64,000 nt of DNA from JAGTVG01 sp963699805 (GCA_963699805.1 CAVOVH010000002.1:310001-374000), one strand, 5' to 3'; counted from the first letter of the stretch, positions 30,251 through 38,740 are shown. Made by a program: numbers and translations. The notes: generated by a model not told the origin, from the sequence alone.

Positions 30251-31402
30251 TCAATTTTTTTTGTAACCCAACACCTGGAAAACATTCACTTTTTTGTTTT
30301 TCCCTTTGATCTGCACTTCGCCCAGGGGCTTGGTTAAGATCAGGTCATAGGTTTTATCATAAATTGACTGACTGATCAGAATGGCATTTGGCAGATCCCG
30401 GGACAATGATTCAATTCTTTTTGCAGTATTGACTGCATCGCCAGTGATAGAATAAGAAAGCCGGTCAGCAGATCCCAGGTTACCGGCGATGATCGGTCCA
30501 TAATTGATCCCGATCCCAATCACAACATTTTCATTGATAACTGGCGCCATACTTGCATTAATCTCGTCCAGTTTATACACCATATCCAGGGCGCACTGAA
30601 CCGCCGAAATCTCCGGGTCCTGGATCGGAAGCGGCGCGCCAAAAGATACAAATATCTCATCCCCCACAAACTGATTAATTACACCTTTATGCTGATTGAT
30701 CACTTCTGACATCATTGAATAATAAATATTTAAAAAATGAACAACCTGATTAGGATTGAGTCTTTCTGAAATGGATGTAAATCTTCTAATATCACAAAAT
30801 AACAAACCTACCTCCAGTTGTTCTCCTTCCCGGATATTTTCGGTCTGCTCAGTCAAAGCTCTCTTTACCACAGGTTCTGGCACATATTTAATAAAAAGGT
30901 CCAGTATTTTTTTCTGTCTGGCTATCAGCTTATTGAGTTTACTGTTTGTTTTTTCAATTTCCATCAGTCTTTTCCTCTCCGCTTCCATCGATTGCTGAAG
31001 TTTTTTTTCGGTTTGTACGATATGCGTCACATCCTTTTGAACCGCCAGATACCGGTGAATTTCCCCGGCTTCATTTTTTATCGGGACAATCGACCATTCC
31101 ATAAAAAATTCTGAGCCATCTTTCCGGTAATTGATGGTTCTTCCGCTCCAGGTCTTGCCTTTTTGTAAAGTAGTCCTTAGATCATGAAAGATCTCATGAT
31201 CGGTTTTGGGACCCTGAAGGATCCGGGGGCTTTTACCAATTATTTCCTCCCGGATCCATCCCGTCATCTTTTCAAACGCCTGGTTTACATAGATAATATA
31301 CGGACCTGGGAATTCGAGATCGGCTGTCGTTATCAATACACTTTCAGTCATTGATTCTAACATCACATTTGCCTCGAGTGTATGTTCGTCAGGGTGCTTC
31401 AT
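30251..31402 (-). CDS. PAS-domain class III adenylate/guanylate cyclase
   Basis: A 383-residue, apparently cytosolic protein. An N-terminal PAS domain (about 12-135) has a GWIREEIIGKSPRILQGPKT core like flavin-binding or oxygen-sensing PAS domains, though it lacks the LOV cysteine motif NCRFLQ. A coiled coil (about 135-185) leads to a class III cyclase domain (about 195-378). Metal-binding Asp residues are in LFCDIRRF and FVGDEIFVSF, and the transition-state Asn and Arg are in DAVNTAKRIE. The purine-selecting Lys of adenylate cyclases is Gln here (INQFVGD), while the second selectivity residue is the adenylate-type Asp, so the product (cAMP or cGMP) is uncertain. It is a single gene. It likely converts a small-molecule, redox or light cue into a cyclic nucleotide. 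Confidence 0.88.
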   Translation of the reverse strand: MKHPDEHTLEANVMLESMTESVLITTADLEFPGPYIIYVNQAFEKMTGWIREEIIGKSPRILQGPKTDHEIFHDLRTTLQKGKTWSGRTINYRKDGSEFFMEWSIVPIKNEAGEIHRYLAVQKDVTHIVQTEKKLQQSMEAERKRLMEIEKTNSKLNKLIARQKKILDLFIKYVPEPVVKRALTEQTENIREGEQLEVGLLFCDIRRFTSISERLNPNQVVHFLNIYYSMMSEVINQHKGVINQFVGDEIFVSFGAPLPIQDPEISAVQCALDMVYKLDEINASMAPVINENVVIGIGINYGPIIAGNLGSADRLSYSITGDAVNTAKRIESLSRDLPNAILISQSIYDKTYDLILTKPLGEVQIKGKNKKVNVFQVLGYKKN

Positions 31403-31531
31403 GGGGCATCTAATATACTATTTTTAGTTCATATTTGGTGATACAGAATCCTGGTTAGTGAAGATGAAACGGGAAAAAGAGATCAGATTCATTCTTTGCA
31501 GGGATCATCCCTTCTTTTATTACACAGGAAA

Positions 31532-33211
31532 TTACTCCCATGGAAGTTCAATAATTTGTTCGTTATTAATCAGGTTTGATCTGATCTCCTCATAAGCCAC
31601 ATCATATATCCCCCGATTTTGATCTAATGCCAAGGCCGCAACGGTTCCGGCACTTTGTCCGAGGATCATAAAAACCGGTTCCATCCGGATGGAGCCAAAG
31701 GCGATGTGTGAGCTGGAGACGGCCACAGGAACAAGCAGGTTTGTACATCTTTCTTTTTCCGGTAATATGCTTCCCAATGCAATTTGATAAGGTTTTTCAG
31801 GATGAACGCCAATATCCCCTTCATTCTGGACAAAACCTTTTGGGGTAATGTATCGCTGTGCATTATGGGAATCCATGGTATAGGAGCCCATACCGATCGG
31901 TTTTTCAACAGGGCTTTTACCAAGGATCTCGTTTTCAGTCATTACGAACTCACCGATCATTCTTCTGGCTTCCCGGACGTAAATCTGATGTGGCCAGTGG
32001 CCGTTATCCATGAACTCATCCTTGGCAAGTCCCCATTTTTTCATTTCTGACTGCACCTCTTCCGGGATCCTTGGATCATGAGCTATAAAATATAATAGGC
32101 CTTTCTGGTAGGCAATATGCTCCTTGATGATCTCATTTCTACGTTCGTAGGAAGCTTCCGGATAGTCATAATTCATTCCTATGTTATCGAAACTGAATGG
32201 TCCATGATTGTTTACATCTGTTTTCAAATTGGGGATCGGGTCAAATTTCTGAAATGTTTCTCTCCAACCTGATTGATAAACCCGGATCAGCAGTTCATAT
32301 TGTGTGGAATCATATCCGGCAGGCCTTTCAAAAGGGATGCGGTTGTTTTCATTTCTGGTAAGGCAAGTCCGGTAGCAGTAGGCCTGAATTTTATGATCTC
32401 CTTCTCCTTTCTGACCGGGATCCTCTGTTGAGATCCTGGGGAGAACGCCACTGGCAGGATCTCCGGGCACCACATAGGGGCTGATATTTCTCTCATCAAA
32501 ATGATGTCCGTGGTGTAATACACCGATCTGTACACCATTCCATTCCTCATTATAAACGTCATTGGCCTCTCTTCCTACATGATATCTTATACCAGCTGCT
32601 GCCATAAGGTCACCCTCATAGGTGGCATCAATAAATACTTTTCCACTGTATTTCTCGCCGCTCAAAGTGGTGATGGATTTAATTTCACCCTGTACCATTT
32701 CAACCCCGGATTTCCTGTCCAGCCACTCATCGCGTACGACCTCGATATCAAATTCGTCCATTAAGTCCTCAAATACCTTTTCCGCAACATGTGGTTCAAA
32801 TATCCACATCGTCCTGTATTCTTTATCGATGGCAGCTGTTCCCTGGCCAACATTTCCATATTCTTCCTTTTTCTGCCACTTCCAGGCTGAAGGATCCTGA
32901 TAATGTAAATAAACACGATGATAGAATTCCCTGGACAATCCACCAATCACACTTTTATCACCTGTATCTGTAAATCCCAGTCCGGAAGCGGTTAAACCAC
33001 CCAGGTGTATGTCAGGGGAGACCAAAATAACGGATCTTCCCATTTTCACAATCTGAACAGCGCAGGTAACAGCCGCGGCGGTTCCGCCATAAATGATCAC
33101 ATCCGCACTTTTTGAATGGTTCTTATTCTCGGATTGGTTCCGGCAGGCCGGGATAAATATTCCGGATATAATGACACAAAGTATCAGGATTCCCTTTTTC
33201 ATATTATTCAT
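31532..33211 (-). CDS. FAD-dependent oxidoreductase (PF12831 type), lipoprotein
   Basis: A 559-residue protein with a signal and lipobox (FIPACRNQ). The FAD-binding start is DVIIYGGTAAAVTCAVQIVK (about 36-55) with HLGGLTASGLGFTDTG (about 70-85), as in the secreted FAD-dependent oxidoreductases common in carbohydrate loci of Bacteroidota and Planctomycetota. The C-terminal block ILGQSAGTVAALALDQ (about 521-536) completes the FAD fold. The start may be ATG 33211 or ATG 33202 (MKKGILIL), three codons later. It is 3 bases downstream of the YCII-like gene, so the two are one transcript. The substrate, possibly a sugar or sugar acid, is not known. Confidence 0.85.
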   Translation of the reverse strand: MNNMKKGILILCVIISGIFIPACRNQSENKNHSKSADVIIYGGTAAAVTCAVQIVKMGRSVILVSPDIHLGGLTASGLGFTDTGDKSVIGGLSREFYHRVYLHYQDPSAWKWQKKEEYGNVGQGTAAIDKEYRTMWIFEPHVAEKVFEDLMDEFDIEVVRDEWLDRKSGVEMVQGEIKSITTLSGEKYSGKVFIDATYEGDLMAAAGIRYHVGREANDVYNEEWNGVQIGVLHHGHHFDERNISPYVVPGDPASGVLPRISTEDPGQKGEGDHKIQAYCYRTCLTRNENNRIPFERPAGYDSTQYELLIRVYQSGWRETFQKFDPIPNLKTDVNNHGPFSFDNIGMNYDYPEASYERRNEIIKEHIAYQKGLLYFIAHDPRIPEEVQSEMKKWGLAKDEFMDNGHWPHQIYVREARRMIGEFVMTENEILGKSPVEKPIGMGSYTMDSHNAQRYITPKGFVQNEGDIGVHPEKPYQIALGSILPEKERCTNLLVPVAVSSSHIAFGSIRMEPVFMILGQSAGTVAALALDQNRGIYDVAYEEIRSNLINNEQIIELPWE

Positions 33212-33214
33212 CGG

Positions 33215-33511
33215 TTATGTCTTTTTTTGAAAGTGTTTTTGTATCCTGTTGACAGCCAATAATCCGGCTGGTCCATACCATTCCTTCAGTTCCACGGACA
33301 GCGAGCCTGCCTGAATCGCCGGATCGGTCCGCATGAGTTCCTCCGCTTCCTTCATGTTTTCCAAGTTAAAAATATAAATGCCTCTTAAATCACCTTCACC
33401 AAAAAATGGACCCGCTATCACAAGTTTTCCGTGCTCCGCCATTTTCTGGATATTTTTTACGGTAATTGGGAGTTTAACCAGAAACAAATGCCCAATATCT
33501 GATATATCCAA
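33215..33511 (-). CDS. YCII-family small protein, N-terminally short
   Basis: The best frame gives 98 residues. The core KNIQKMAEHGKLVIAGPF (about 19-36), GIYIFNLENMKEAEELM and DPAIQAGSLSVELKEWYG is typical of YCII/YciI-like ferredoxin-fold proteins. The usual first strand of the family is missing: the only in-frame start is TTG at 33511, and a TGA lies just upstream in frame. The N-terminus is therefore truncated or the start is non-canonical. Family members include dehydrochlorinases and proteins of unknown role. It is tightly linked to the FAD oxidoreductase gene. Confidence 0.6.
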   Translation of the reverse strand: MDISDIGHLFLVKLPITVKNIQKMAEHGKLVIAGPFFGEGDLRGIYIFNLENMKEAEELMRTDPAIQAGSLSVELKEWYGPAGLLAVNRIQKHFQKKT

Positions 33512-33745
33512 ATGAAGTCAAAGCAGTTTTACAATGAATTTGGCATATGATTTGATTCTTGGAGATATATGGATATCAAGTAACCCGGTTGCCCGGATCT
33601 TATCTGATTCCCGTTTCCATTTAATGGGGGGGCGGTTTTGATTTTAAACAGTAAAGAAGATTTCTCGGAATGCCGTCTTGGACCTTAATGTTCTTCCATT
33701 AAAATTGATTATATTTACATAGTGGACTTTCTGAAATTTACAAAA

Positions 33746-34417
33746 ATGAAAACAGCAATAAACAGCTTCGTATATTTAATTTTTTTAATGGCTCCGATCC
33801 TCGGATTCGGACAAATGCATAAACTATCAGGGACCGTTGTGGCCTTTGATAAATTCCCTCTCAAAAACGTTACCGTGGAAGCTAAAAAGGCAAAAACGGA
33901 AGCAAAAACAGATGAGAATGGAAATTTTGAAATAGAAGTGAAAAAAAAAGACGTGATCCAGATCAAAGGATCCGTTTTTGTGGATTACAGTAAGAAGGTA
34001 TCGGATGCCGATAAATCACTTCATATTAATCTGATTATCCGGAATAATGAACGGGACATGGATGAAGCCATAAAAGAAGGATTCATTAGCCAGCAGGATC
34101 TGGATTATGGCGTTAAGAACCTGTGGCAATATAACAATGAATTCAGCCAATTTACGGATGCCTATGCTGCCATCAAGTACGCTGTGCCGGAGGCGACGCT
34201 CATTGTTGAAAACGGGCAGAAGGGGGTCCAATTGAGAGGACCCAAAACGATAACCGGCAGTAACGCAGCCCTTATCATCGTAAATGGGGTCATCACCGAG
34301 GATGCAAACTTTATTACACCAGCCGACATCATCAGCATCCGGAAATTATCAGGTGGGGAGTTGGCTCTTTTTGGTGCCCGGGCAGGGAACGGTGTGATCA
34401 GCATTCAAACCAAATAA
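33746..34417 (+). CDS. Plug-only TonB-receptor-like protein with carboxypeptidase-regulatory-like domain
   Basis: About 223 residues from ATG 33746 (MKTAINSFVYLIF). An in-frame upstream start would only extend the signal. It has a signal peptide cut near GFGQ and a CarboxypepD-regulatory-like beta domain (about 25-95: KLSGTVVAFDKFPLKNVTVE, then KTDENGNFEIEVKKKD). A plug-like domain (about 130-223) ends in ALIIVNGVITEDANFITPAD and LFGARAGNGVISIQTK, the same signature that ends the plug of SusC-type receptors. There is no beta-barrel; the stop codon comes right after the plug. It may act as a periplasmic plug domain supplied in trans or as a signalling adaptor. It is a single gene, not obviously linked to susC. 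Confidence 0.75.
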   Translation: MKTAINSFVYLIFLMAPILGFGQMHKLSGTVVAFDKFPLKNVTVEAKKAKTEAKTDENGNFEIEVKKKDVIQIKGSVFVDYSKKVSDADKSLHINLIIRNNERDMDEAIKEGFISQQDLDYGVKNLWQYNNEFSQFTDAYAAIKYAVPEATLIVENGQKGVQLRGPKTITGSNAALIIVNGVITEDANFITPADIISIRKLSGGELALFGARAGNGVISIQTK

Positions 34418-34490
34418 GATATATTCCCGGCCTGAGGAAAATGGTCATTTCACGGCCTATTATTTACGGGTGAGGAAATGCCTTTTCGAA

Positions 34491-35213
34491 TTATTTATCC
34501 TGATTCAGAACCTCCGTGTCTGCAAGACATATTACGTTTGAGTGAAGCCAGAGAAATGATGCAGGAATCCTCGTTGAAATTCTTCCTGATAGAAATTCAT
34601 TGGCGATCGCACTTTTGTTTATTCCGTGTATCAGGATCAGAATTTTCCTGGATTGCAGAATATCGGCCATGCCCAGGGTGAATCCAAAAGCTGGCTTTTT
34701 TTGCATCCCCGAGGCCATTGGATGTTGGAGGGTCACTTCCGAAATATGGGCAACATGGCAATGGGCCTGTAAAAAATCGGCGGGCTCATTCAATGCAATG
34801 TGTCCGTTCATTCCCAATCCCAGGATGCATAGATCAATCCCGCCATTCCTGTCAATCTCAGCCTGTACCCTCTTACATTCTGCATTGGGATCATCCGAAT
34901 TACTTAGAAAAGATATATACCGGTTTTGAGGTATTTTAAGAGGCGCGATGAGATGATTCTGCAGATAGTATTCACATGTTTTCGGATGATCCATGGCAAT
35001 ATTTCCCCACTCATCCAGTTTCACGATTCGAAGTTCGGAAAATAATTCGGGCTGATGCTCGAACTCGTTTTCCAGCAATTCATAAATTTTTGTTGGGGAT
35101 TTTCCGGTTGCTGCACAAAGCAATGTATTTTTTTTCTCAGATAATTCTTCGACAATCAGTTCTTTTGCTTTTTGACTCATTCTGTCATAATCATCGAATT
35201 GTTCTAATTTCAT
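34491..35213 (-). CDS. Glucosamine/galactosamine-6-phosphate isomerase-deaminase (NagB/AgaI family)
   Basis: A 240-residue protein of the NagB fold, shorter than E. coli NagB (266). KLDEW (about 62-66) matches the active-site Asp region, and LGLGMNGHIALNEPADF (about 124-140) matches the GVGxDGHIAFNEP block. The residue equivalent to catalytic Asp141 is Asn here, while His and Glu are kept. The GMNGH form is, to my knowledge, more like galactosamine-6-phosphate isomerases (AgaI/GalB type). It would convert a hexosamine phosphate to a ketose phosphate and ammonia. It is downstream of the Gfo/Idh gene, separated by 115 bases, so co-transcription is possible but not certain. Confidence 0.8.
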   Translation of the reverse strand: MKLEQFDDYDRMSQKAKELIVEELSEKKNTLLCAATGKSPTKIYELLENEFEHQPELFSELRIVKLDEWGNIAMDHPKTCEYYLQNHLIAPLKIPQNRYISFLSNSDDPNAECKRVQAEIDRNGGIDLCILGLGMNGHIALNEPADFLQAHCHVAHISEVTLQHPMASGMQKKPAFGFTLGMADILQSRKILILIHGINKSAIANEFLSGRISTRIPASFLWLHSNVICLADTEVLNQDK

Positions 35214-35328
35214 CGTTTCGGTTATCTAATTTTTTTAAAAACAGTTCCTTAAATTCCCGTGGCTCTTGGAATGAAGCTCCTGCGACAGTCTTCGCAAACT
35301 GCCGCATGAATTGTAAATCATTCAATGT

Positions 35329-36849
35329 TTATAAGGAGAGTTCTCCCCAGCCATTCCGGTATTCTCTTTTGATGAATTGGTTGGCAGGTTCGAAATTGGT
35401 TATTCTCATATTTTCGCCATCCCATTGATAGTCAATATACCTTCCAGGGTAATTATACCCGGTCATTTCCCCATAAACAGGATCATTCCTGGTAATCTTT
35501 TCACGTATATTAAAACACCTGATCAGCAGGTTGCCCATCAGTACGGTTTCAGTCAGGGGGCCTGCATATCCTTCAAATGGAGAAGAAACTTCCATGTTCC
35601 CATAACCTGCTATGCAGGCATCCACCCATTGCCACCAGTGACCGTCCATATCTCCTTCCACCCGCGGATATTTTTTAGGCACTGTGATTGCCTGGTTCAG
35701 CGAAAGTGGAAGCATGATCGGATTGCGGCCTCCCCATCCACATGCGGCCTTGCCCTTGGTGCCGATGAACAGGGTACTGCCTTCATAGTCGTTCAAACCC
35801 GGCCAGTCACCCATTATTTCATTCATATTCGAATCCGGATTCAGTTCATTGGGCCTTTCGGGCGTAATGCCTCCATCCATCCAATAAAGATCCAGATTTC
35901 TTCCATTATCAAGTTTATAGGTAAAACGGATCGAACTGGAAACAGGAATGCTATCCGGAAAATTCGCTTCCGAGAAGATTCCGTCATATATGGTGCTGGC
36001 ACTTCCTGAGACTTCAGTTGGATATCCCAGGTTGAGCAATTTAAAGGGAGGTCCCATGATATGGCATCCCATATCGCCCAGTGCCCCGGTTCCAAACCTC
36101 CACCAGCCCCGCCAGTTAAATGGAACCAGGTTGTCGATATAATCGGTTTGCTCAGCCGTTCCCAGCCATAAGTCCCAGTTAAGTTCTTTGGGCACTTTTG
36201 GATGTTTATCGGGCCAGGGAATCCCCTGGGGCCATACGGGACGGTCAGTCCAGCAATAAACCTTTTCAATATCCCCTAGAATTCCCGCTTCAAACCATTC
36301 CCTCAGGGTAAACATGCCATCACAGGATGCACCCTGGTCGCCCATCTGGGTTACGACCTTGTATTTTTTCGCTGCCTCGGTCAGGATACGGGCTTCATAT
36401 ATATCGTGCGTAAGGGGCTTCTGTAAATAAAGATGTTTCTTCAATTGCATCGCGCTGAGGCCAACGATCGCATGATTATGATCCGGAATGGCCACTGAAA
36501 CGGCATCGAAGTTTTTATTCTCTTTGTCAAATAATTCCCGCCAGTCATGATAGAATTTGGCCTGTGGGAATTCATTGATGCGCGGGGCCGCCATACGATC
36601 ATCCACATCACATAAAAAGGCGATCTCTGCATTTTTTTTGGGTGTTGTGGCATAATGATGAATATCATTTTCCCCTTCTCCGCCACACCCGACAGCGGCA
36701 ATGTATAATTTATCGCTGGGAGCGACATGTCCAAGTCCGCTTACTGTAAAGCTCGGGACAATGGAAAAAGCGGCTGCTCCGGAAGAAGCCATTTTAACGA
36801 AAGTCCTTCTTGATAGACCGGACGAGTTTGATTTTTTATTTTTTTTCAT
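35329..36849 (-). CDS. Gfo/Idh/MocA-family oxidoreductase with Tat signal
   Basis: About 506 residues from ATG 36849 (MKKNKKSNSS), chosen because it puts a twin-arginine signal (SRRTFVKMASSGAAAFSI, about 12-29) at the N-terminus. The longer frame to 36927 would overlap the upstream gene. The Rossmann NAD(P) loop is IAAVGCGGEGEND (about 49-61). The family EKP motif appears as LQKPLTHD (about 145-152). The C-terminal sheet domain has Trp-rich sequences (NWRGWWRFGTGALGDMGCH, about 243-261). Exported Gfo/Idh enzymes carry their own tightly bound cofactor. It follows a DUF1080 gene by 58 bases. Gfo/Idh enzymes with DUF1080 proteins are the known pair for oxidising glycosides to 3-keto forms and then cleaving them. 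Confidence 0.88.
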   Translation of the reverse strand: MKKNKKSNSSGLSRRTFVKMASSGAAAFSIVPSFTVSGLGHVAPSDKLYIAAVGCGGEGENDIHHYATTPKKNAEIAFLCDVDDRMAAPRINEFPQAKFYHDWRELFDKENKNFDAVSVAIPDHNHAIVGLSAMQLKKHLYLQKPLTHDIYEARILTEAAKKYKVVTQMGDQGASCDGMFTLREWFEAGILGDIEKVYCWTDRPVWPQGIPWPDKHPKVPKELNWDLWLGTAEQTDYIDNLVPFNWRGWWRFGTGALGDMGCHIMGPPFKLLNLGYPTEVSGSASTIYDGIFSEANFPDSIPVSSSIRFTYKLDNGRNLDLYWMDGGITPERPNELNPDSNMNEIMGDWPGLNDYEGSTLFIGTKGKAACGWGGRNPIMLPLSLNQAITVPKKYPRVEGDMDGHWWQWVDACIAGYGNMEVSSPFEGYAGPLTETVLMGNLLIRCFNIREKITRNDPVYGEMTGYNYPGRYIDYQWDGENMRITNFEPANQFIKREYRNGWGELSL

Positions 36850-36907
36850 TTTAAATAATTTTTTGAGGATGAGGGTCAAACCATTAATTGCGTATGAATC
36901 GGCGTTT

Positions 36908-37633
36908 TCATTTGAAGGATTTGTCAAGTGGTTTGACAGATACCTCTTTAAAAAATACTACATCATTTTCTCCGTGGTTCTGCATCCCGATAAAACCATA
37001 TTCGGGTCGACGTCCAGGAAAGGGTTCAAAATCAAATTTGCGTGGCGGGACCGGATCGCCTTCCGTATAGTCCATTACTTTTACACCATTCAGCACCACG
37101 ATGGTGCGGTCGCCATCCAGGGTGATCTCGAAGGTATTCCATTCTGGGCCGGGCTTCCAGGCGGTTGCCAGGGGTTTGGTAAAAGCATACAGCATTCCGG
37201 TGGAATGATACTCGTCCTCGCCTGAAAGTTCAGGGTGATTGTCAATCTGGACCTCATATCCGTAAAATACGGGCATCCATTCCTCTTTCGGTTCAATGGG
37301 TATCCGGATAAAAAAACCGGCATTGCTGTTCTCATCCCGCATACGCCAGACCACGCGGATGGTACAGTTACCGAATTTTGATCCGGCCCAGTAAAGAAGG
37401 CCCATGCCTCCATGTGTCTGGATAATGCCATCTTCAACGGTCATATATCCGTTACCGACGTGCGTCCAGCCTGAGAGGTCCTTTCCATTGAATAAGGGTA
37501 TCCAGTCTGAAGAATTATCCGATTGAATGGTTTGGTTTTCGGTATTTCCCTTCAGCGAAGGGGGGGCTGCATTACTCATAAAAATGATGCCTGCCAGGCA
37601 TAAAATCAGGAAGTAAAAAAGTGGATTTTTCAT
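36908..37633 (-). CDS. DUF1080 (3-keto-glycoside hydrolase/lyase-like) secreted protein
   Basis: A 241-residue protein with a signal peptide (about 1-22, cut near SNAAP). The DUF1080 jelly-roll fold begins with WIPLFNGKDLSGWTHVGN (about 44-61). It continues with SNAGFFIRIPI, GYEVQIDNH (about 124-132), STGMLYAF and WNTFEITLDGDRTIVVLNG, and ends with FFKEVSVKPL. Known family members cleave 3-keto-glucosides after oxidation by a Gfo/Idh enzyme, and an exported Gfo/Idh gene follows directly. The first gene of the unit, it lies just downstream of a repeat-rich spacer. The exact substrate is inferred only. Confidence 0.87.
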   Translation of the reverse strand: MKNPLFYFLILCLAGIIFMSNAAPPSLKGNTENQTIQSDNSSDWIPLFNGKDLSGWTHVGNGYMTVEDGIIQTHGGMGLLYWAGSKFGNCTIRVVWRMRDENSNAGFFIRIPIEPKEEWMPVFYGYEVQIDNHPELSGEDEYHSTGMLYAFTKPLATAWKPGPEWNTFEITLDGDRTIVVLNGVKVMDYTEGDPVPPRKFDFEPFPGRRPEYGFIGMQNHGENDVVFFKEVSVKPLDKSFK

Positions 37634-37735
37634 TTTTGTCTTGATTTTATTTTTTTAATGTGCTTGTAAAAGATAGTTAAAAAATATCTAAAAAACATCT
37701 GGAGATTCAATAGTTTCATAAAAACAACTATCCAC

Positions 37736-38200
37736 GGAGTCGTTGTCCTTAAAGTCCGGACGCAGGAGGACTATCTGGCTTCTGAATGGATTTCATAAAG
37801 ATCCCTTCTCACCCGCTTCCCGAACCCTTAAAGCTGGCAGGGATGACGAAAAAACGAGAACCGTCATCCCTGCCTGACTGGCGGAATAGGCCTTTCGCAA
37901 TGGCAGGCAGACCTGAAGACCGAAAGGAGGGAGGTTTATCAGGGATCTGTATGGATTTCATTGGGATCCCTGCCTGCCCGCCAAATCCCGCTAAAGCGGG
38001 AGACGGCGGGCTCTCGCTCTTTGCCTTTACGCACAGCCCGGAAAGGATGACGTTCCATGGAAAAGGCACCGAAGAACAGTAGAAAATCGCCACACCCCCG
38101 GAGTCGTCATCCCTGCCTGACTGGTGTAATAGGCCTTTCGCAATGGCAGGCAGGCCTGAAGTTCGAGTGTAAGGAGAACTATCAGGGATCTCCATGAATC
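37736..38200. repeat. Dispersed imperfect-palindrome repeat, locus A (three tandem partial units)
   Basis: Three partial copies of one repeat family lie end to end (about 37736-37860, 37861-38050, 38099-38200). Shared blocks are GTCATCCCTGCCTGACTGG, TAGGCCTTTCGCAATGGCAG, TATCAGGGATCT, GAGATCCCTG-like and GGCAGGGATGACG. The outer ends GTCATCCCTGCC and GGCAGGGATGAC are complementary, and inner arms (CTGCCTG/CAGGCAG, CAGGGATC/GATCCCTG) give nested hairpins. A further CCCGCC...GGCGGG hairpin lies at about 37978-38010. The open frames that cross this region are by-products of the repeat. The same family recurs at 38.6, 40.6 and 56.1 kb. Confidence 0.85.
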
Positions 38201-38263
38201 TTTTTCATTATGTAGATTATTTGTAAATTATCAACTCAAATTGAATTACCAGCTAAACAATCA

Positions 38264-38578
38264 ATGATTATGGATCAGTTCAAGCAAGGTGGTTATGTCT
38301 ATATCATGTCCAATAAAACAAGGTCTGTGCTGTATATTGGGGTGACCAGCGATCTGCACACCAGGGTCTATCAACACAGGAACAATCAAGGGTTGAAATT
38401 CACGAAGAAGTATCGATGCCGTTATCTGATTTACTATGAAGTATTTGATGATATTGAGGCAGCCCTCACCAGGGAAAAACAGCTAAAGAAGTGGAAAAGA
38501 CAATGGAAATTGGATCTGATCAAAAAATCCAATCCAGGAGTAAGGGATCTTTCAAAAGAAGCGGATGAACTGGAATAG
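38264..38578 (+). CDS. GIY-YIG nuclease family protein
   Basis: 104 residues (or 102 from ATG 38270, MDQFKQGG). The GIY-YIG core is YVYIMSNKTRSVLYIGVTSD (about 12-31), the catalytic Arg follows in LHTRVYQHRN, and the metal-binding Glu is in ALTREKQLKKWKRQWK (about 69-84). This is the small single-domain UPF0213/YhbQ-like group, which cuts or nicks DNA or is of unknown role. It stands alone, with repeat locus A about 60 bases upstream and locus B about 20 bases downstream. Small GIY-YIG genes next to dispersed palindromic repeats occur in many genomes, so the enzyme may act on the repeats or be carried by them; this is inference. Confidence 0.88.
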   Translation: MIMDQFKQGGYVYIMSNKTRSVLYIGVTSDLHTRVYQHRNNQGLKFTKKYRCRYLIYYEVFDDIEAALTREKQLKKWKRQWKLDLIKKSNPGVRDLSKEADELE

Positions 38579-38600
38579 AGTACAACATTCACCTAACCCA

Positions 38601-38740
38601 ACCTTCCTGCGTCGTCATCCCTAACTTTCGATCCAAGTGAGAACTATCAGGGACCTGAACGGATCGATACAGATCCCTGCTCACGAGCGAACCCGCCCGC
38701 GTAGCCGGCAGGGATGACGACAGCGACGAGTGACGGCAGG
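38601..38740. repeat. Dispersed palindromic repeat, locus B
   Basis: One diverged unit: GTCGTCATCCCTAAC at the left, AGTGAGAACTATCAGGGACCTG and CAGATCCCTGCTCACGAGC inside, and GGCAGGGATGACGA at the right (about 38710-38723). The same nested complementarity as locus A is visible, with a shorter left arm. It begins about 20 bases after the GIY-YIG stop. Confidence 0.8.

Noticed and set aside
35377..36009. 210-codon open frame opposite the Gfo/Idh gene
   Set aside because: Lies wholly antisense within a well-supported gene and shows no family-like sequence.
37786..38195. Overlapping open frames on both strands of about 100-130 codons
   Set aside because: They consist of the palindromic repeat units read through; the peptides repeat internally on opposite strands and match no protein family.
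37736..38200. CRISPR-like array of repeats
   Set aside because: Units are long, diverged and palindromic with no constant short repeat and unique spacers, and no cas gene is in the window.
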